Below are positions 20,782-29,782 of a stretch of 64,000 nt of DNA, in pieces. The stretch is from contig SHNE01000017.1 of the NCBI GenBank assembly GCA_004295015.1, positions 101,819 to 165,818 of the forward strand, given 5' to 3'. Both the position numbers and the translations under genes were made by a program. The notes below the pieces were generated by a model. That model made no database searches, was not told where the DNA came from, and saw only the letters and a program-made list of their open reading frames with translations. Within the stretch, counting starts at the first letter, position 1. The number at the start of each line of letters is the position of its first letter. Origin of the DNA: Bacteroidota bacterium. Lineage in GTDB: Bacteria; Bacteroidota; Bacteroidia; AKYH767-A; 2013-40CM-41-45.

Positions 20782-21240
20782 TTATTTTTTATTGCCTTCT
20801 TCGTCGGTTTTTACCGGTGCCGGAGCTTCAACATTGCCTTTTAAGTGAAGCACAACCTGAGGGTTTTTAGCGTTGGAAGAAATAGTAACCGTTTTGTCCT
20901 GCATCCACATCTTACCTGCCGAGTTGAATTCAACATGAATGGTTCCCTTAGATGATTTGGCTATAGGCTCTTTTGTCCATTGAGGAACGGTGCAACCGCA
21001 GCTTCCCTGAGCATTTGAAATGATGAGTGGTTCTTTACCTGTGTTTGTAAATGCAAAATCATAGGAAACCTTATCTCCTTGTTTGATAGTTCCGAAATCG
21101 TAAGTCTCAACATCAAACTTAATTTCAGCTGCATTTTTATTTTCCTTCGCAGGTGTTTCAGCTGTAGTACTTTTAGGTTCTTGTGCATTGGTCGAAACAA
21201 CTATGAACAGGAGGGAGGCAAACATTATTAATTTTTTCAT
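20782..21240 (-). CDS. DUF1573 protein, copy 3 of 3
   Basis: This 152-residue secreted protein has a signal peptide (residues 1-19, ending STNAQ) and one DUF1573 domain. The hallmark sequence is DFAFTNTGKEPLIISNAQGS, followed by CGCTVPQW. The domain is an Ig-like beta-sandwich of the ASH/MSP type by family knowledge, and its molecular role is not known. The paired cysteines in GSCGC are kept. It is the most distal gene of the tandem set, 45 bases after copy 2, and ends before a strong terminator. It has a polar, Lys-rich tail. Confidence 0.88.
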   Translation of the reverse strand: MKKLIMFASLLFIVVSTNAQEPKSTTAETPAKENKNAAEIKFDVETYDFGTIKQGDKVSYDFAFTNTGKEPLIISNAQGSCGCTVPQWTKEPIAKSSKGTIHVEFNSAGKMWMQDKTVTISSNAKNPQVVLHLKGNVEAPAPVKTDEEGNKK

Positions 21241-21285
21241 TCGGGTCGTTTTTGTTTTTGATTTTGCTAAACTATTTGTTTAAAA

Positions 21286-21747
21286 TTATTTTGGTGTTGT
21301 GCCGGGCGTGCTTGCGGGTTCAGAAGGCTTTTCAACAATTCCTTTCATGTGCAACACCATAGGGTTTTGTTTGGCGTTAGAAGTGATAGTCACTGTTTTA
21401 TCCTGAACACCGGACTTCCCTGTAGAATTGAAAGTCACCTTGATAATTGCCGTTTGGCCTTTCATAATCGGTTCTTTAGGATAAACCGGAACTGTACAGC
21501 CGCAAGAGCCTTCAGCTTTGCTGATTACAAGGGGTTCGGAACCTTCATTCGTAAATTTGAATTCATAGGTTGAAGATTCTCCCTGCTTCAGGTTGCCAAA
21601 ATCAAACTCATCTTTCTCAAATTTAAAACTTGCCTGATTGGAGTTTTCATTGACAACATTTGTCAAAACTTTTTTGCCTTGGTCCTGTGCGTACGAACAC
21701 AAGCCAATTAATACAAAGGATAGGAGGAAAATTAAATTCTTTTTCAT
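21286..21747 (-). CDS. DUF1573 protein, copy 2 of 3
   Basis: This 153-residue protein has a signal peptide (to about residue 20, LCSYAQ) and one DUF1573 domain with FKFTNEGSEPLVISKAEGS then CGCTVPVYPKEPI. It is clearly paralogous to the genes on both sides. The C-terminal tail is rich in Pro, Thr and Ser. It starts 29 bases after copy 1, so the three copies look like one transcript. The function is not established. Confidence 0.88.
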   Translation of the reverse strand: MKKNLIFLLSFVLIGLCSYAQDQGKKVLTNVVNENSNQASFKFEKDEFDFGNLKQGESSTYEFKFTNEGSEPLVISKAEGSCGCTVPVYPKEPIMKGQTAIIKVTFNSTGKSGVQDKTVTITSNAKQNPMVLHMKGIVEKPSEPASTPGTTPK

Positions 21748-21776
21748 GTTTGATTAATTGTTTTCTGTAATTTGAT

Positions 21777-22256
21777 TTATTTGGTGTTTTCCAGTGGTAA
21801 GCCACTTGTTTTTTTAACGGGTAAAGCAGGTTCAGCGGCCTCTTCTGCAACTCCTTCAACAAGACCTTTGATCGTTATCACTTTAGATTCAGTTTTTGCA
21901 TTGGAGGTGATAGTTACCGTTTTTGTGAAAGCTCCTACGCGCTTGGTATCATAGTGTACTTTGATTATTCCTGTTTGATTAGCCATGATGGGTTCCTTTG
22001 GATAAGTAGGAACAGTACACCCGCAACTACCTTTTGCAGCGGAAATAATCAATGGCTCCTTGCCTGTATTTTTGAATTTAAATTCGCAAGAACCATCTGC
22101 GCCCACTTTAATAGTACCATAATCATGCACGTCGCTTTCGAATGTGATTTCTGCAGCATTCGGGTTATCCGTTTTTACTGCTTCTTGTGCATTTGTCGAA
22201 AGAATTCCGACGAAACTCAGTACGAAGAAAAGCGATAAGAATTTTAGAGATTTCAT
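21777..22256 (-). CDS. DUF1573 protein, copy 1 of 3
   Basis: This 159-residue protein has a clear signal peptide, MKSLKFLSLFFVLSFVGILS followed by TNAQ, and a DUF1573 domain with FKFKNTGKEPLIISAAKGS then CGCTVPTYPKEPI. The start at 22256 is chosen because it opens the signal peptide. The frame is open further upstream to 22439, but that stretch has no signal-like sequence and contains a -7 box. It is first in the tandem set. All three copies are of similar length and probably periplasmic or surface-exposed. Confidence 0.88.
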   Translation of the reverse strand: MKSLKFLSLFFVLSFVGILSTNAQEAVKTDNPNAAEITFESDVHDYGTIKVGADGSCEFKFKNTGKEPLIISAAKGSCGCTVPTYPKEPIMANQTGIIKVHYDTKRVGAFTKTVTITSNAKTESKVITIKGLVEGVAEEAAEPALPVKKTSGLPLENTK

Positions 22257-22708
22257 AGGTTTATGTATATTGATTGGTTTTTTGAAGGTTGACTCAGCAT
22301 TTGTCCGAAATGCCTTGATTGTATTTGGTTTGTAATAGTAAGCCAAAAGTATAGAAAGGCTATGAAGGTTATATGAATAAATGTATGAAAATTGATCAAA
22401 TTGACAGAAAATATTAAATTCTACTTCGCAGAAATGCAAATAATATCTGAATTTGAAGCGTTTTGCCTTGTTTAAGGTAAAATCCGGCTTTTTACGTTAG
22501 TTTGGGAATGGCAGGGCTTTCGTGCAACAAAGCTCGGGAATTAAGCCTAATTTATATGAACCACTAAGCTGATTTTAAATCTTGCCGTAAGTTGATATAG
22601 TTTTATCCATTCTCCCTAAAGACTTTCTTTTGATTTTCGTTCTGTCCGCAAATGAAAGTAAGTTTCCCGGTTAATCAGGAACATTATCTATCTCAATAAA
22701 ACTACCAA
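22257..22708. other. 452-base gap between DUF1573 copy 1 and porX
   Basis: No convincing gene lies here on either strand. It holds the putative promoter for the DUF1573 set (22344-22351) and, to the right, AT-rich sequence downstream of porX. No clear terminator hairpin for porX was found. Confidence 0.6.
22344..22351 (-). promoter_or_regulatory. Putative -7 box of the DUF1573 cluster
   Basis: The minus strand reads TACTTTTG, matching TAnnTTTG, about 87 bases before the start of the first DUF1573 gene. It supports the start at 22256 over longer readings. No matching -33 element was seen. Confidence 0.4.
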
Positions 22709-24265
22709 TTACTTCGAAACAAGTGTTGCAAATGGAACGATCATTTCCTCGAGTGATATTCCACCATGTTGCAATGTGTTTTTGTAATATGTCACGTAGT
22801 GATTAAAATTATTAGGATAGGCAAAAAATTTATCCTGCTTTGCAAAGACAAAGACCTGGGATAAATTTTGTTTTGGCAAGAAAGCGTCAGCCGGATTTTT
22901 TATTTCAAAGACTTCCTTTTTTTCATAGTTCATGTTTTTACCTTGTTTGTAGCGAAGATTTGTATTGAGAGTTCGATCGCCAACAATTTTACTTGGTTCT
23001 TTTACCCTTATCGTTCCATGATCAGTTGTAATAATTAATCGAACTTTTTTATCGGATAATTTTCGTAAAGCTTCTAAAAGCGGTGAGTGTTTGAACCACG
23101 AAAGTGTAAGTGATCTGTATGCAGCTTCGTCATCTGTCAGTTCTCTTATCATGTCCATCTCAGTTCTTGCATGAGAAAGCATGTCTACGAAATTATAAAC
23201 GATGACATTCAGCTTATTTTCTAGTAATTGAGGTATACTGTCGACAAGATTTTTCCCGTCTGTATTATTGGTAACCTTGGTATAAGAATGTTTATAGTCT
23301 TTTCTGAAACGGGAAAGTGCGTCCTGAAAGAAGTCTTTTTCATGCAGGTTTTTACCTCCCTCATCTTCATCATTGAGCCACCACTTTGGGAAACGGGCTT
23401 CGATTTCTGAAGGCATGAGTCCGGCAAATATTGCGTTTCTGCAATATTGTGTTGCAGTTGGAAGTATGCTCAGATAAAGTTCATCATCCTGCAATCGAAA
23501 CATATCATCAAGTACAGGTTGAATAATTCTCCATTGATCATAACGTAAATTATCAATCAATATCATGAAAACCGGCTCAGAGCTTGCGTCAACGAACGGA
23601 AGAATTTTATTTTTCATCAGTTGATGCGACATGGTAGGTGTGTTCTCACCCGGTTCTTTTAACCATTTTAGGTAATTGTTTTCGATGAATTTTGCGAATA
23701 GATGATTCGCTTCACTTTTTTGTGAAGTGAGAATTTCATACATGCTTTCATCGGTAGACTTCTCTAATTCCAGCTCCCAATACACAAGTCTTTTATATAC
23801 ATCTTCCCATTCTTTCCAGCTAAGCCTGTCGCTCAGTGTCATTCCCAGGTTTCGAAATTCCTGTTGGTAGGATGAGGCTGTCTTTTCACTAATCAGCCTT
23901 TTGTTTTCTAAATTCTTTTTTAAAGTAAGCAGAATCTGATTCGGATTGACCGGTTTGATAAGATAATCGGCAATTTTACTGCCTATGGCTTCATCCATTA
24001 TTTGTTCTTCTTCACTCTTCGTGATCATTATCACCGGAATTCCCGGCTTAATATTTTTAATTTTAGATAAAGTTTCGAGTCCGGATAAACCAGGCATATT
24101 CTCATCCAGGAAAATTATTTCAAAATTATTGGTGCGAACCTGTTCTAATGCATCATCTCCATTTGTGACAGTTGTTACCTCGTATCCTTTCTCACGAAGA
24201 AATAAAACGTGTGGTTTTAATAAGTCTATTTCATCGTCTGCCCAAAGTATATTTATTTTATCCAT
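22709..24265 (-). CDS. porX: PorX: response regulator with PglZ domain, regulator of type IX secretion
   Basis: The 518-residue reading from ATG 24265 matches PorX in length and order. An N-terminal receiver domain (residues 2-120) has acidic pair D10/D11, phospho-acceptor D54, T82 and K104. A helical linker follows, then a PglZ domain of the alkaline phosphatase superfamily with metal ligands around LIDNLRYDQW (D238) and IITTDHGT. In Porphyromonas and relatives PorX works with the kinase PorY to control type IX secretion genes and hydrolyses oligonucleotides. No porY-like gene is beside it. The window also encodes two T9SS cargo proteins. A longer reading from 24328 is rejected because a -7 box lies between the two starts. 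Confidence 0.93.
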   Translation of the reverse strand: MDKINILWADDEIDLLKPHVLFLREKGYEVTTVTNGDDALEQVRTNNFEIIFLDENMPGLSGLETLSKIKNIKPGIPVIMITKSEEEQIMDEAIGSKIADYLIKPVNPNQILLTLKKNLENKRLISEKTASSYQQEFRNLGMTLSDRLSWKEWEDVYKRLVYWELELEKSTDESMYEILTSQKSEANHLFAKFIENNYLKWLKEPGENTPTMSHQLMKNKILPFVDASSEPVFMILIDNLRYDQWRIIQPVLDDMFRLQDDELYLSILPTATQYCRNAIFAGLMPSEIEARFPKWWLNDEDEGGKNLHEKDFFQDALSRFRKDYKHSYTKVTNNTDGKNLVDSIPQLLENKLNVIVYNFVDMLSHARTEMDMIRELTDDEAAYRSLTLSWFKHSPLLEALRKLSDKKVRLIITTDHGTIRVKEPSKIVGDRTLNTNLRYKQGKNMNYEKKEVFEIKNPADAFLPKQNLSQVFVFAKQDKFFAYPNNFNHYVTYYKNTLQHGGISLEEMIVPFATLVSK

Positions 24266-24595
24266 AGTGTCGACATCGGAGTTGTTTGATTTTTGTTTTT
24301 CAAAGGTAGCAAAGTTGTTTCGATTCATGCTTGTGTATTTAGTTTAATATGTTGAATAATATGATACTTAAATTGCGCTTGCTGTACATACGAACGTAAA
24401 TACCCCGGCTTTATTCTGAGATTTAAATTTTGACCATCCGATCGGTAATTGTCTTAGGATGTGCAGACATCAGAATGAATGGGTTCAAGCTGAGGTATAT
24501 TGGTTTTGTGACGAATCTTGTTGGAATTAGTAGTTTTATCATGAGATGTCATTAACGATTACGATATTTGCCATCCCACTAATGATGAACAGCTT
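24266..24595. other. 330-base divergent gap between porX and the HD hydrolase gene
   Basis: The gap carries the porX -7 box. Near its right end is GATATTTG (about 24562-24569), one mismatch from TAnnTTTG, for the plus-strand gene. No other gene, repeat or RNA structure was seen. Confidence 0.5.
24301..24308 (-). promoter_or_regulatory. Putative -7 box of porX
   Basis: The minus strand reads TACCTTTG, a full TAnnTTTG match, 35 bases before the porX start at 24265. It falls inside the longer open frame and so argues for the shorter start. Confidence 0.5.
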
Positions 24596-25828
24596 GTGTC
24601 TATAAAATCAACCCGGTTAAAAATTATCAATGATCCATTGTATGGCTTTATTACCATACCCTTTGAACTTGTCTTCAAACTGATCGAACACCCTTATTTC
24701 CAGCGACTGAGAAGAATACGTCAGCTAGGCATGACCCACTTAGTCTACCCCGGTGCTCATCATACCCGTTTTCATCATGCCTTAGGAGCAATGCATTTGA
24801 TGGGAGCAGCCATAGAAGTATTAAGATCCAAAGGTCATACGATTTCGGTTGAGGAGGCAGAGGCAGTTAGCATTGCCATATTGCTTCATGATATTGGCCA
24901 TGGTCCCTTTTCACATGCTCTGGAGGATAGTATAGTTCCGGGGATAAAACATGAAGAGTTAAGTAAATTATTCATGGATCGCCTCAACGAAGAGTTTGGC
25001 GGTGCATTGACATTAGCCATCACCATCTTCCAGAATGAATATCCAAAGAGATTTTTGCATCAGTTGGTAAGCAGCCAGCTCGATATGGACAGGCTTGATT
25101 ATTTGGGAAGGGATAGTTTTTTTACGGGAGTGTCGGAGGGGGTAATAAGTCACGAGCGGATCATAAAAATGTTGGAAGTGCATGATGATAAACTGGCGAT
25201 CGAAGAAAAGGGAATATATTCTATTGAAAAATTCATTGTAGCCAGAAGGTTGATGTACTGGCAGGTTTACCTGCACAAGACTGTAGTAAGTGCGGAGTGG
25301 ATGTTAATTAATATTCTCAGAAGAGCAAGAGAGATTGCCCGGATAGATGATTCCTTGTTTGCAACTCCATCTCTTCGTGTATTTCTTTTAAAGGATTATA
25401 ATATTTCGGATTTTAAAAAATCTCCTGATTTGCTCGAAAGTTTTGCGCGCCTCGATGACAGCGACATTACGACTTCGGTTAAGCTTTGGAGCGACTCGGG
25501 CGATTCCGTTCTTTCCTATTTGTCTAAAGGAATGATGAACAGAAAATTGTATAAAATCCTCTTGAGTAAAGATGCCATCCCTCAGCAAACACAGGAAAAA
25601 ATTAAGAAGGAAATCATGGAAAGGTTAGGAATTGAAGAGAGTGATCTAGGCTATTACCTGATGACCGGCGAGATTGTGAATAATGCATACAATACATCTA
25701 TCGACAAGATTAACATCCTTCGAAAGGATGGAACAGTTCTTGATATCAGCGAAGCAGCTGATACCTTAAATATCCGGGAACTAAGCGCACCCGTACTCAA
25801 ACATTTTATCTGCTATCCTAAATTTTGA
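24596..25828 (+). CDS. HD-domain phosphohydrolase
   Basis: This 410-residue protein has the full HD signature: HTRFHHALGAMHLM supplies the first histidine, LLHDIGHGPFSHALED the central HD pair, and SSQLDMDRLDYLGRD the last aspartates. Related proteins are dNTP triphosphohydrolase-like enzymes of unknown substrate. The start is GTG 24596, reading MSIKSTRLKIINDPLYG, which fits the family start. In several Bacteroidota, porX, this HD gene and the lpx genes are neighbours (from memory); here the order is kept, with a receptor gene inserted before lpxD. It ends in TGA. Confidence 0.87.
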   Translation: MSIKSTRLKIINDPLYGFITIPFELVFKLIEHPYFQRLRRIRQLGMTHLVYPGAHHTRFHHALGAMHLMGAAIEVLRSKGHTISVEEAEAVSIAILLHDIGHGPFSHALEDSIVPGIKHEELSKLFMDRLNEEFGGALTLAITIFQNEYPKRFLHQLVSSQLDMDRLDYLGRDSFFTGVSEGVISHERIIKMLEVHDDKLAIEEKGIYSIEKFIVARRLMYWQVYLHKTVVSAEWMLINILRRAREIARIDDSLFATPSLRVFLLKDYNISDFKKSPDLLESFARLDDSDITTSVKLWSDSGDSVLSYLSKGMMNRKLYKILLSKDAIPQQTQEKIKKEIMERLGIEESDLGYYLMTGEIVNNAYNTSIDKINILRKDGTVLDISEAADTLNIRELSAPVLKHFICYPKF

Positions 25829-25989
25829 CTTTAGCGTTTTCGATGGATTTTACTTCTTGTTTACAGCTTATCCTTCATCGCTAAATCTTTTTAATGTATT
25901 AACGTGTGTTAACATGATTTAACTTCATATTAACTGCCGTCCTATATGAATTGACTTATTTTCGGTGTTGTAATTTTTTGTCGACTACG

Positions 25990-28422
25990 ATGAGAGTAAA
26001 TTTATTGATGCTTGTTTTCTTGTTATCAGCGCAAAGCGTATTGTCTCAAACCGGTCATTCGCTGAAAGGCACTGTAACTGACATTAATTCCAGTCCTCTG
26101 GCATTTGTAAACGCTATATTACTCAACAGTACTGACTCTTCTATTGTAAAAGGAGCTATCACCGATGAAAAGGGCTTCTATTCATTTGATGAAGTGGAAC
26201 CCGGTACTTATCTGTTGATGCTTTCCCAAATTGGTTATTCAAATTCTTATTCTTCTGCCATTATAATCACAGAGGAGTCAGGGAATCAAACAATGCCTAC
26301 TTCTACATTACTTGAAAACACAATCCAGTTGAAGGAAGCCAACATCGTTGCGCTTAAACCGTTCATAGAACGCCGTATGGACATGACAGTTGTTAATGTA
26401 GAGAATAGTATTGTCGATGCAGGCGCTACAGCTCTGGAAATATTAAAGCGATCGCCGGGAATTGTAGTAGACAATGATGGAAATATCAGCATTAAAGGAA
26501 AACAAGGTGTCATGGTGATGATTGATGATAAACCTACATACTTGTCATCTTCTGATCTGCAGAACCTTCTTAGAAATATGTCTTCTGACCAGCTTTCCAG
26601 TATTGAAATTATTACAAACCCTTCAGCACGTTATGATGCTTCCGGGAATTCCGGTATCCTTAATATTAAATTGAGGAAGAAACAGAATCTTGGAATGAAT
26701 GGCTCTGTGACATTGAGTTATGGACAAGGGCAGTATCCTGATTTTGGCGGAGGCCTTAGCTTGAACTACAGGAATGAACGGATTAATCTTTTTGGGAATT
26801 ATAATTATTCCTACGGATATTACTTTGAAGATGTAGAATTAAACCGCAGGTTTAAAGAGCCGGATCACACGTCAAGTTTTATACAACGAACTTCAGATAA
26901 GGGGAGGTATATTAACACAAATTTCAGAGCAGGTATAGATTATTCTTTAGCAGAGAATCAAACTCTTGGCTTGCAGGTACGTGGCTACAATTCAACAAAC
27001 CGGGACAGGACCACCAGTCATACCGAAGTTTTTAATTATAATGTTCTTCCTGATTCAGGATATGTTACAAGGAACGAGAATGATAGTAAATGGGTTAACG
27101 TTTCTACAAACTTAAACTACCGCTATAAATTGGATTCTCTCGGGCGCGAACTTTCGGCAGATATCGATTATGGTATTTTTAATAACAAGAGTGATTTCAG
27201 GTTTCAAACCGACCATTACTATCCGGATCAATCTCAAAGCACTTACAGAGACTTAGCTACTAACGACCAACCGGCAAGTATAGATATCAGGACTATAAAA
27301 TTGGATTATATACATCCATTCTCAAAAGCTGTAAAAATTGAAGCCGGTCTTAAAAGCAGTTTTGTAAAAACCGATAGTGATGTCAAGTATAAAAATATTG
27401 TCAATCAGGTTGAGGTATTAGATACAGGAAAATCCAATCATTTTATTTATAAGGAGAATATCAACGCACTATATATCAGCTCTGCATTTGAGTATAAAAA
27501 ATTTGGTATACAGCTTGGGTTAAGAGCAGAGCAAACCGTCGCAGATGGAAATCAAGTAGCGATTGCCTCAACGTTTCACAGAAATGAACTTGAATTTTTT
27601 CCGACTGCATTTCTGACCTATGAATTTACAACGAATCATGAGGGCAGGTTTTCTTACAGTAAAAGAATCGAACGACCGGGATACCAGCAATTGAATCCAT
27701 TTAAGTATTTTCTGGACCCGTATAACTACATGGAAGGAAATCCTGAATTGGAGCCGCAACTCACCAACTCTTTCGAAATGTCATATACCTTGATGAAGAT
27801 GTTCAGTATTTCTTTTAATTATAGCCATACGCAAAATGCTATGGCACAGATATCCAAACAAATTGATTCAACAAGAACAACCTTTGTAAGGACAGAAAAT
27901 CTGAATGCAAACGATCATTATGGAGTGAGTTTGAGTGTTCCTGTTCAGATAACAAAGTGGTGGTATAGCAGCAATAACTTTAATCTGTTTAACAACAGAT
28001 ACCAAGGGCTTTCATCGATAGGTGAAGTAGATCAACGTTTGAGTTCATATTCCTTCAACTCGTACAATTCCTTTACGCTTCCGGGTTCATGGTCTGTGGA
28101 GCTAAATGCATATTACAATTCCAGAATGGTTTGGGGTACATTATTAGTGGATCCGGTTTATTCAGTCTCAGCGGGAATAAGGAAATCATTTCTTGATGAA
28201 AAAATTTCTCTTAGAATTAATGTGAATGACATCTTTCACACTGAAACCTTTAATTCAGTTATGAAATATCAAAATGTAGATGCAGATTTTAACAGAATCT
28301 ATGATACTCAGTTTATACGAGTTCATTTATCTTATAATTTTGGAAAGAAAAATGTACCTGAAGCCCGTCAAAGAACTTCCGGCTCTCAGGAGGAGGAAAA
28401 CCGAATTAATACCGGTCGCTAG
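25990..28422 (+). CDS. TonB-dependent receptor-like outer-membrane barrel protein
   Basis: This 810-residue protein has a signal peptide (MRVNLLMLVFLLSAQSVLSQ) and a carboxypeptidase-regulatory-like domain (about 25-105, LKGTVTDINSSPLAFVNAIL). A plug-like domain follows (about 125-230, ALEILKRSPGIVVDNDGNIS and LSSIEIITNPSARYDASG), and a large C-terminal barrel ends in an aromatic-rich strand. It belongs to the group of Bacteroidota outer-membrane barrels that resemble TonB receptors. There is no SusD partner and no transporter beside it, so the ligand is unknown. I chose ATG 25990 because it opens the signal peptide; the frame is open upstream to 25951. Confidence 0.87.
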   Translation: MRVNLLMLVFLLSAQSVLSQTGHSLKGTVTDINSSPLAFVNAILLNSTDSSIVKGAITDEKGFYSFDEVEPGTYLLMLSQIGYSNSYSSAIIITEESGNQTMPTSTLLENTIQLKEANIVALKPFIERRMDMTVVNVENSIVDAGATALEILKRSPGIVVDNDGNISIKGKQGVMVMIDDKPTYLSSSDLQNLLRNMSSDQLSSIEIITNPSARYDASGNSGILNIKLRKKQNLGMNGSVTLSYGQGQYPDFGGGLSLNYRNERINLFGNYNYSYGYYFEDVELNRRFKEPDHTSSFIQRTSDKGRYINTNFRAGIDYSLAENQTLGLQVRGYNSTNRDRTTSHTEVFNYNVLPDSGYVTRNENDSKWVNVSTNLNYRYKLDSLGRELSADIDYGIFNNKSDFRFQTDHYYPDQSQSTYRDLATNDQPASIDIRTIKLDYIHPFSKAVKIEAGLKSSFVKTDSDVKYKNIVNQVEVLDTGKSNHFIYKENINALYISSAFEYKKFGIQLGLRAEQTVADGNQVAIASTFHRNELEFFPTAFLTYEFTTNHEGRFSYSKRIERPGYQQLNPFKYFLDPYNYMEGNPELEPQLTNSFEMSYTLMKMFSISFNYSHTQNAMAQISKQIDSTRTTFVRTENLNANDHYGVSLSVPVQITKWWYSSNNFNLFNNRYQGLSSIGEVDQRLSSYSFNSYNSFTLPGSWSVELNAYYNSRMVWGTLLVDPVYSVSAGIRKSFLDEKISLRINVNDIFHTETFNSVMKYQNVDADFNRIYDTQFIRVHLSYNFGKKNVPEARQRTSGSQEEENRINTGR

Positions 28423-28553
28423 AAAGTCTTGCTTATGGTCAATTTTAAGATCAATTTGTGGAATTTATAACTGAAATCATCCCGGAAAAGCTTTTATGGA
28501 TTGATTACAATTTAAACTATTCGGGAACGTTTTTGTCTTGTATGGTCAGTCGA

Positions 28554-28584
28554 TTGACTCCTATTAATTAATTGACTAAATTCG
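28554..28584 (+). promoter_or_regulatory. Putative promoter of lpxD
   Basis: TTG at 28554-28556 is followed after 20 bases by TAAATTCG (28577-28584), one mismatch from TAnnTTTG. The ATG is 18 bases further on. Spacing is right for a Bacteroidota vegetative promoter. Confidence 0.4.
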
Positions 28585-28602
28585 TGCCTCATTTTAGAAT
28601 CT

Positions 28603-29646
28603 ATGGAATTCACAGCCAGGCAAATCAGTGACTTACTCCAGGGAACCGTCGACGGCGATGCTGATGTAAAAGTGCGTGGTTTGAGTAAAATTGAAGAAGG
28701 CAAGCCGGGTGACCTGACTTTTCTGGCAAATCCAAAATATACGTCTTATATCTATTCTACCAAGGCATCATTGGTAATTGTCAATAAGAGTTTTGTGCCC
28801 GAACATAAAATAATGCCAACCCTCATCAGGGTTGAAAATGCCTATGAGTCTTTTGTGCATTTGTTGGAAATCTATAATCAAATTCAAAAGGATAAGAAGG
28901 GCATTGAGCAACCATCATTTATTTCAGATTCTGCCAAATTAGGTCTTGATTGTTATATTGGTGCTTTCGCCTATGTAGGGAACAATGCCAGAATAGGGAA
29001 CAATGTGAAAATTTATCCTCAGGTATATATTGGTGATAACGTCATAATAGGGGATAACACAACGCTTTTTTCCGGAGCCAAGGTGTATAGCGACTGTGTG
29101 GTGGGTAGCAACTGTACACTGCATACAGGAACCGTAATTGGAGCAGATGGGTTTGGATTCACACCTAATCGGGAGAATCAATATCAGAAGGTTGCACAGA
29201 TTGGCAACGTGATCATTGAAGATCATGTGGAAATAGGAGCAAATAGCACCATTGACAGAGCCACATTGGGCTCAACAATCATCAGAAAGGGTGTGAAGCT
29301 GGACAATCTTATCCAAATTGCACATAATGTGGAAATCGGCGAGAATACGGTTATTGCAGCTCAGACCGGAGTTGCGGGCTCAACAAAAATTGGAAAAGAT
29401 TGCATGATAGGCGGGCAGGTTGGAATTGTAGGTCATATTACAATTGCCGATAAAGTAAAAATAGCAGCTCAATCAGGTATAGGAGCCAGCATCACGGCCG
29501 AAGGTGAGATTGTTCAAGGTTCACCTGCATTTAATATCGGAGATTATAAACGGACTTATGTTGTTTTCAGAAAGCTTCCGCTACTTGAGAAACGGATAAA
29601 AGAACTTGAACAAATGATTTCAGATTTGCGACAAATCACTTCCTAA
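28603..29646 (+). CDS. lpxD: UDP-3-O-(3-hydroxyacyl)glucosamine N-acyltransferase LpxD
   Basis: This 347-residue protein has the LpxD N-terminal uridine-binding domain ([19 protein letters not shown]), then a left-handed beta-helix of hexapeptide repeats ([19 protein letters not shown] and many more). The catalytic histidine lies in [20 protein letters not shown], and a C-terminal coiled helix follows. LpxD adds the second, N-linked acyl chain in lipid A synthesis in the cytoplasm. It leads a cluster with lpxC-fabZ and lpxA. Confidence 0.96.
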   Translation: MEFTARQISDLLQGTVDGDADVKVRGLSKIEEGKPGDLTFLANPKYTSYIYSTKASLVIVNKSFVPEHKIMPTLIRVENAYESFVHLLEIYNQIQKDKKGIEQPSFISDSAKLGLDCYIGAFAYVGNNARIGNNVKIYPQVYIGDNVIIGDNTTLFSGAKVYSDCVVGSNCTLHTGTVIGADGFGFTPNRENQYQKVAQIGNVIIEDHVEIGANSTIDRATLGSTIIRKGVKLDNLIQIAHNVEIGENTVIAAQTGVAGSTKIGKDCMIGGQVGIVGHITIADKVKIAAQSGIGASITAEGEIVQGSPAFNIGDYKRTYVVFRKLPLLEKRIKELEQMISDLRQITS

Positions 29647-29724
29647 CTGTTCCCTTGTTTTTGGCCAAAATTGAGGTTCTTTTGAGCAATTAATTTCTAT
29701 CCTTTCAATTCCCTTATTTATTTT

Positions 29725-29732
29725 TATTTTTG
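29725..29732 (+). promoter_or_regulatory. Putative internal -7 box before lpxC-fabZ
   Basis: TATTTTTG matches TAnnTTTG, 50 bases before the ATG at 29783. With the 136-base gap after lpxD, this suggests that lpxC-fabZ can be transcribed separately. Confidence 0.35.
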
Positions 29733-29782
29733 ACGACTTTGAATTTTGGTTGGGAATCCCCATCCTTTCATAAACAAACAAA

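Noticed and set aside
22257..22439. Extended N-terminus of DUF1573 copy 1
   Set aside because: The real signal peptide starts at 22256 and a promoter box lies in the extension.
24266..24328. Longer N-terminus of PorX from 24328
   Set aside because: The added 21 residues are unlike PorX and contain a -7 promoter box.
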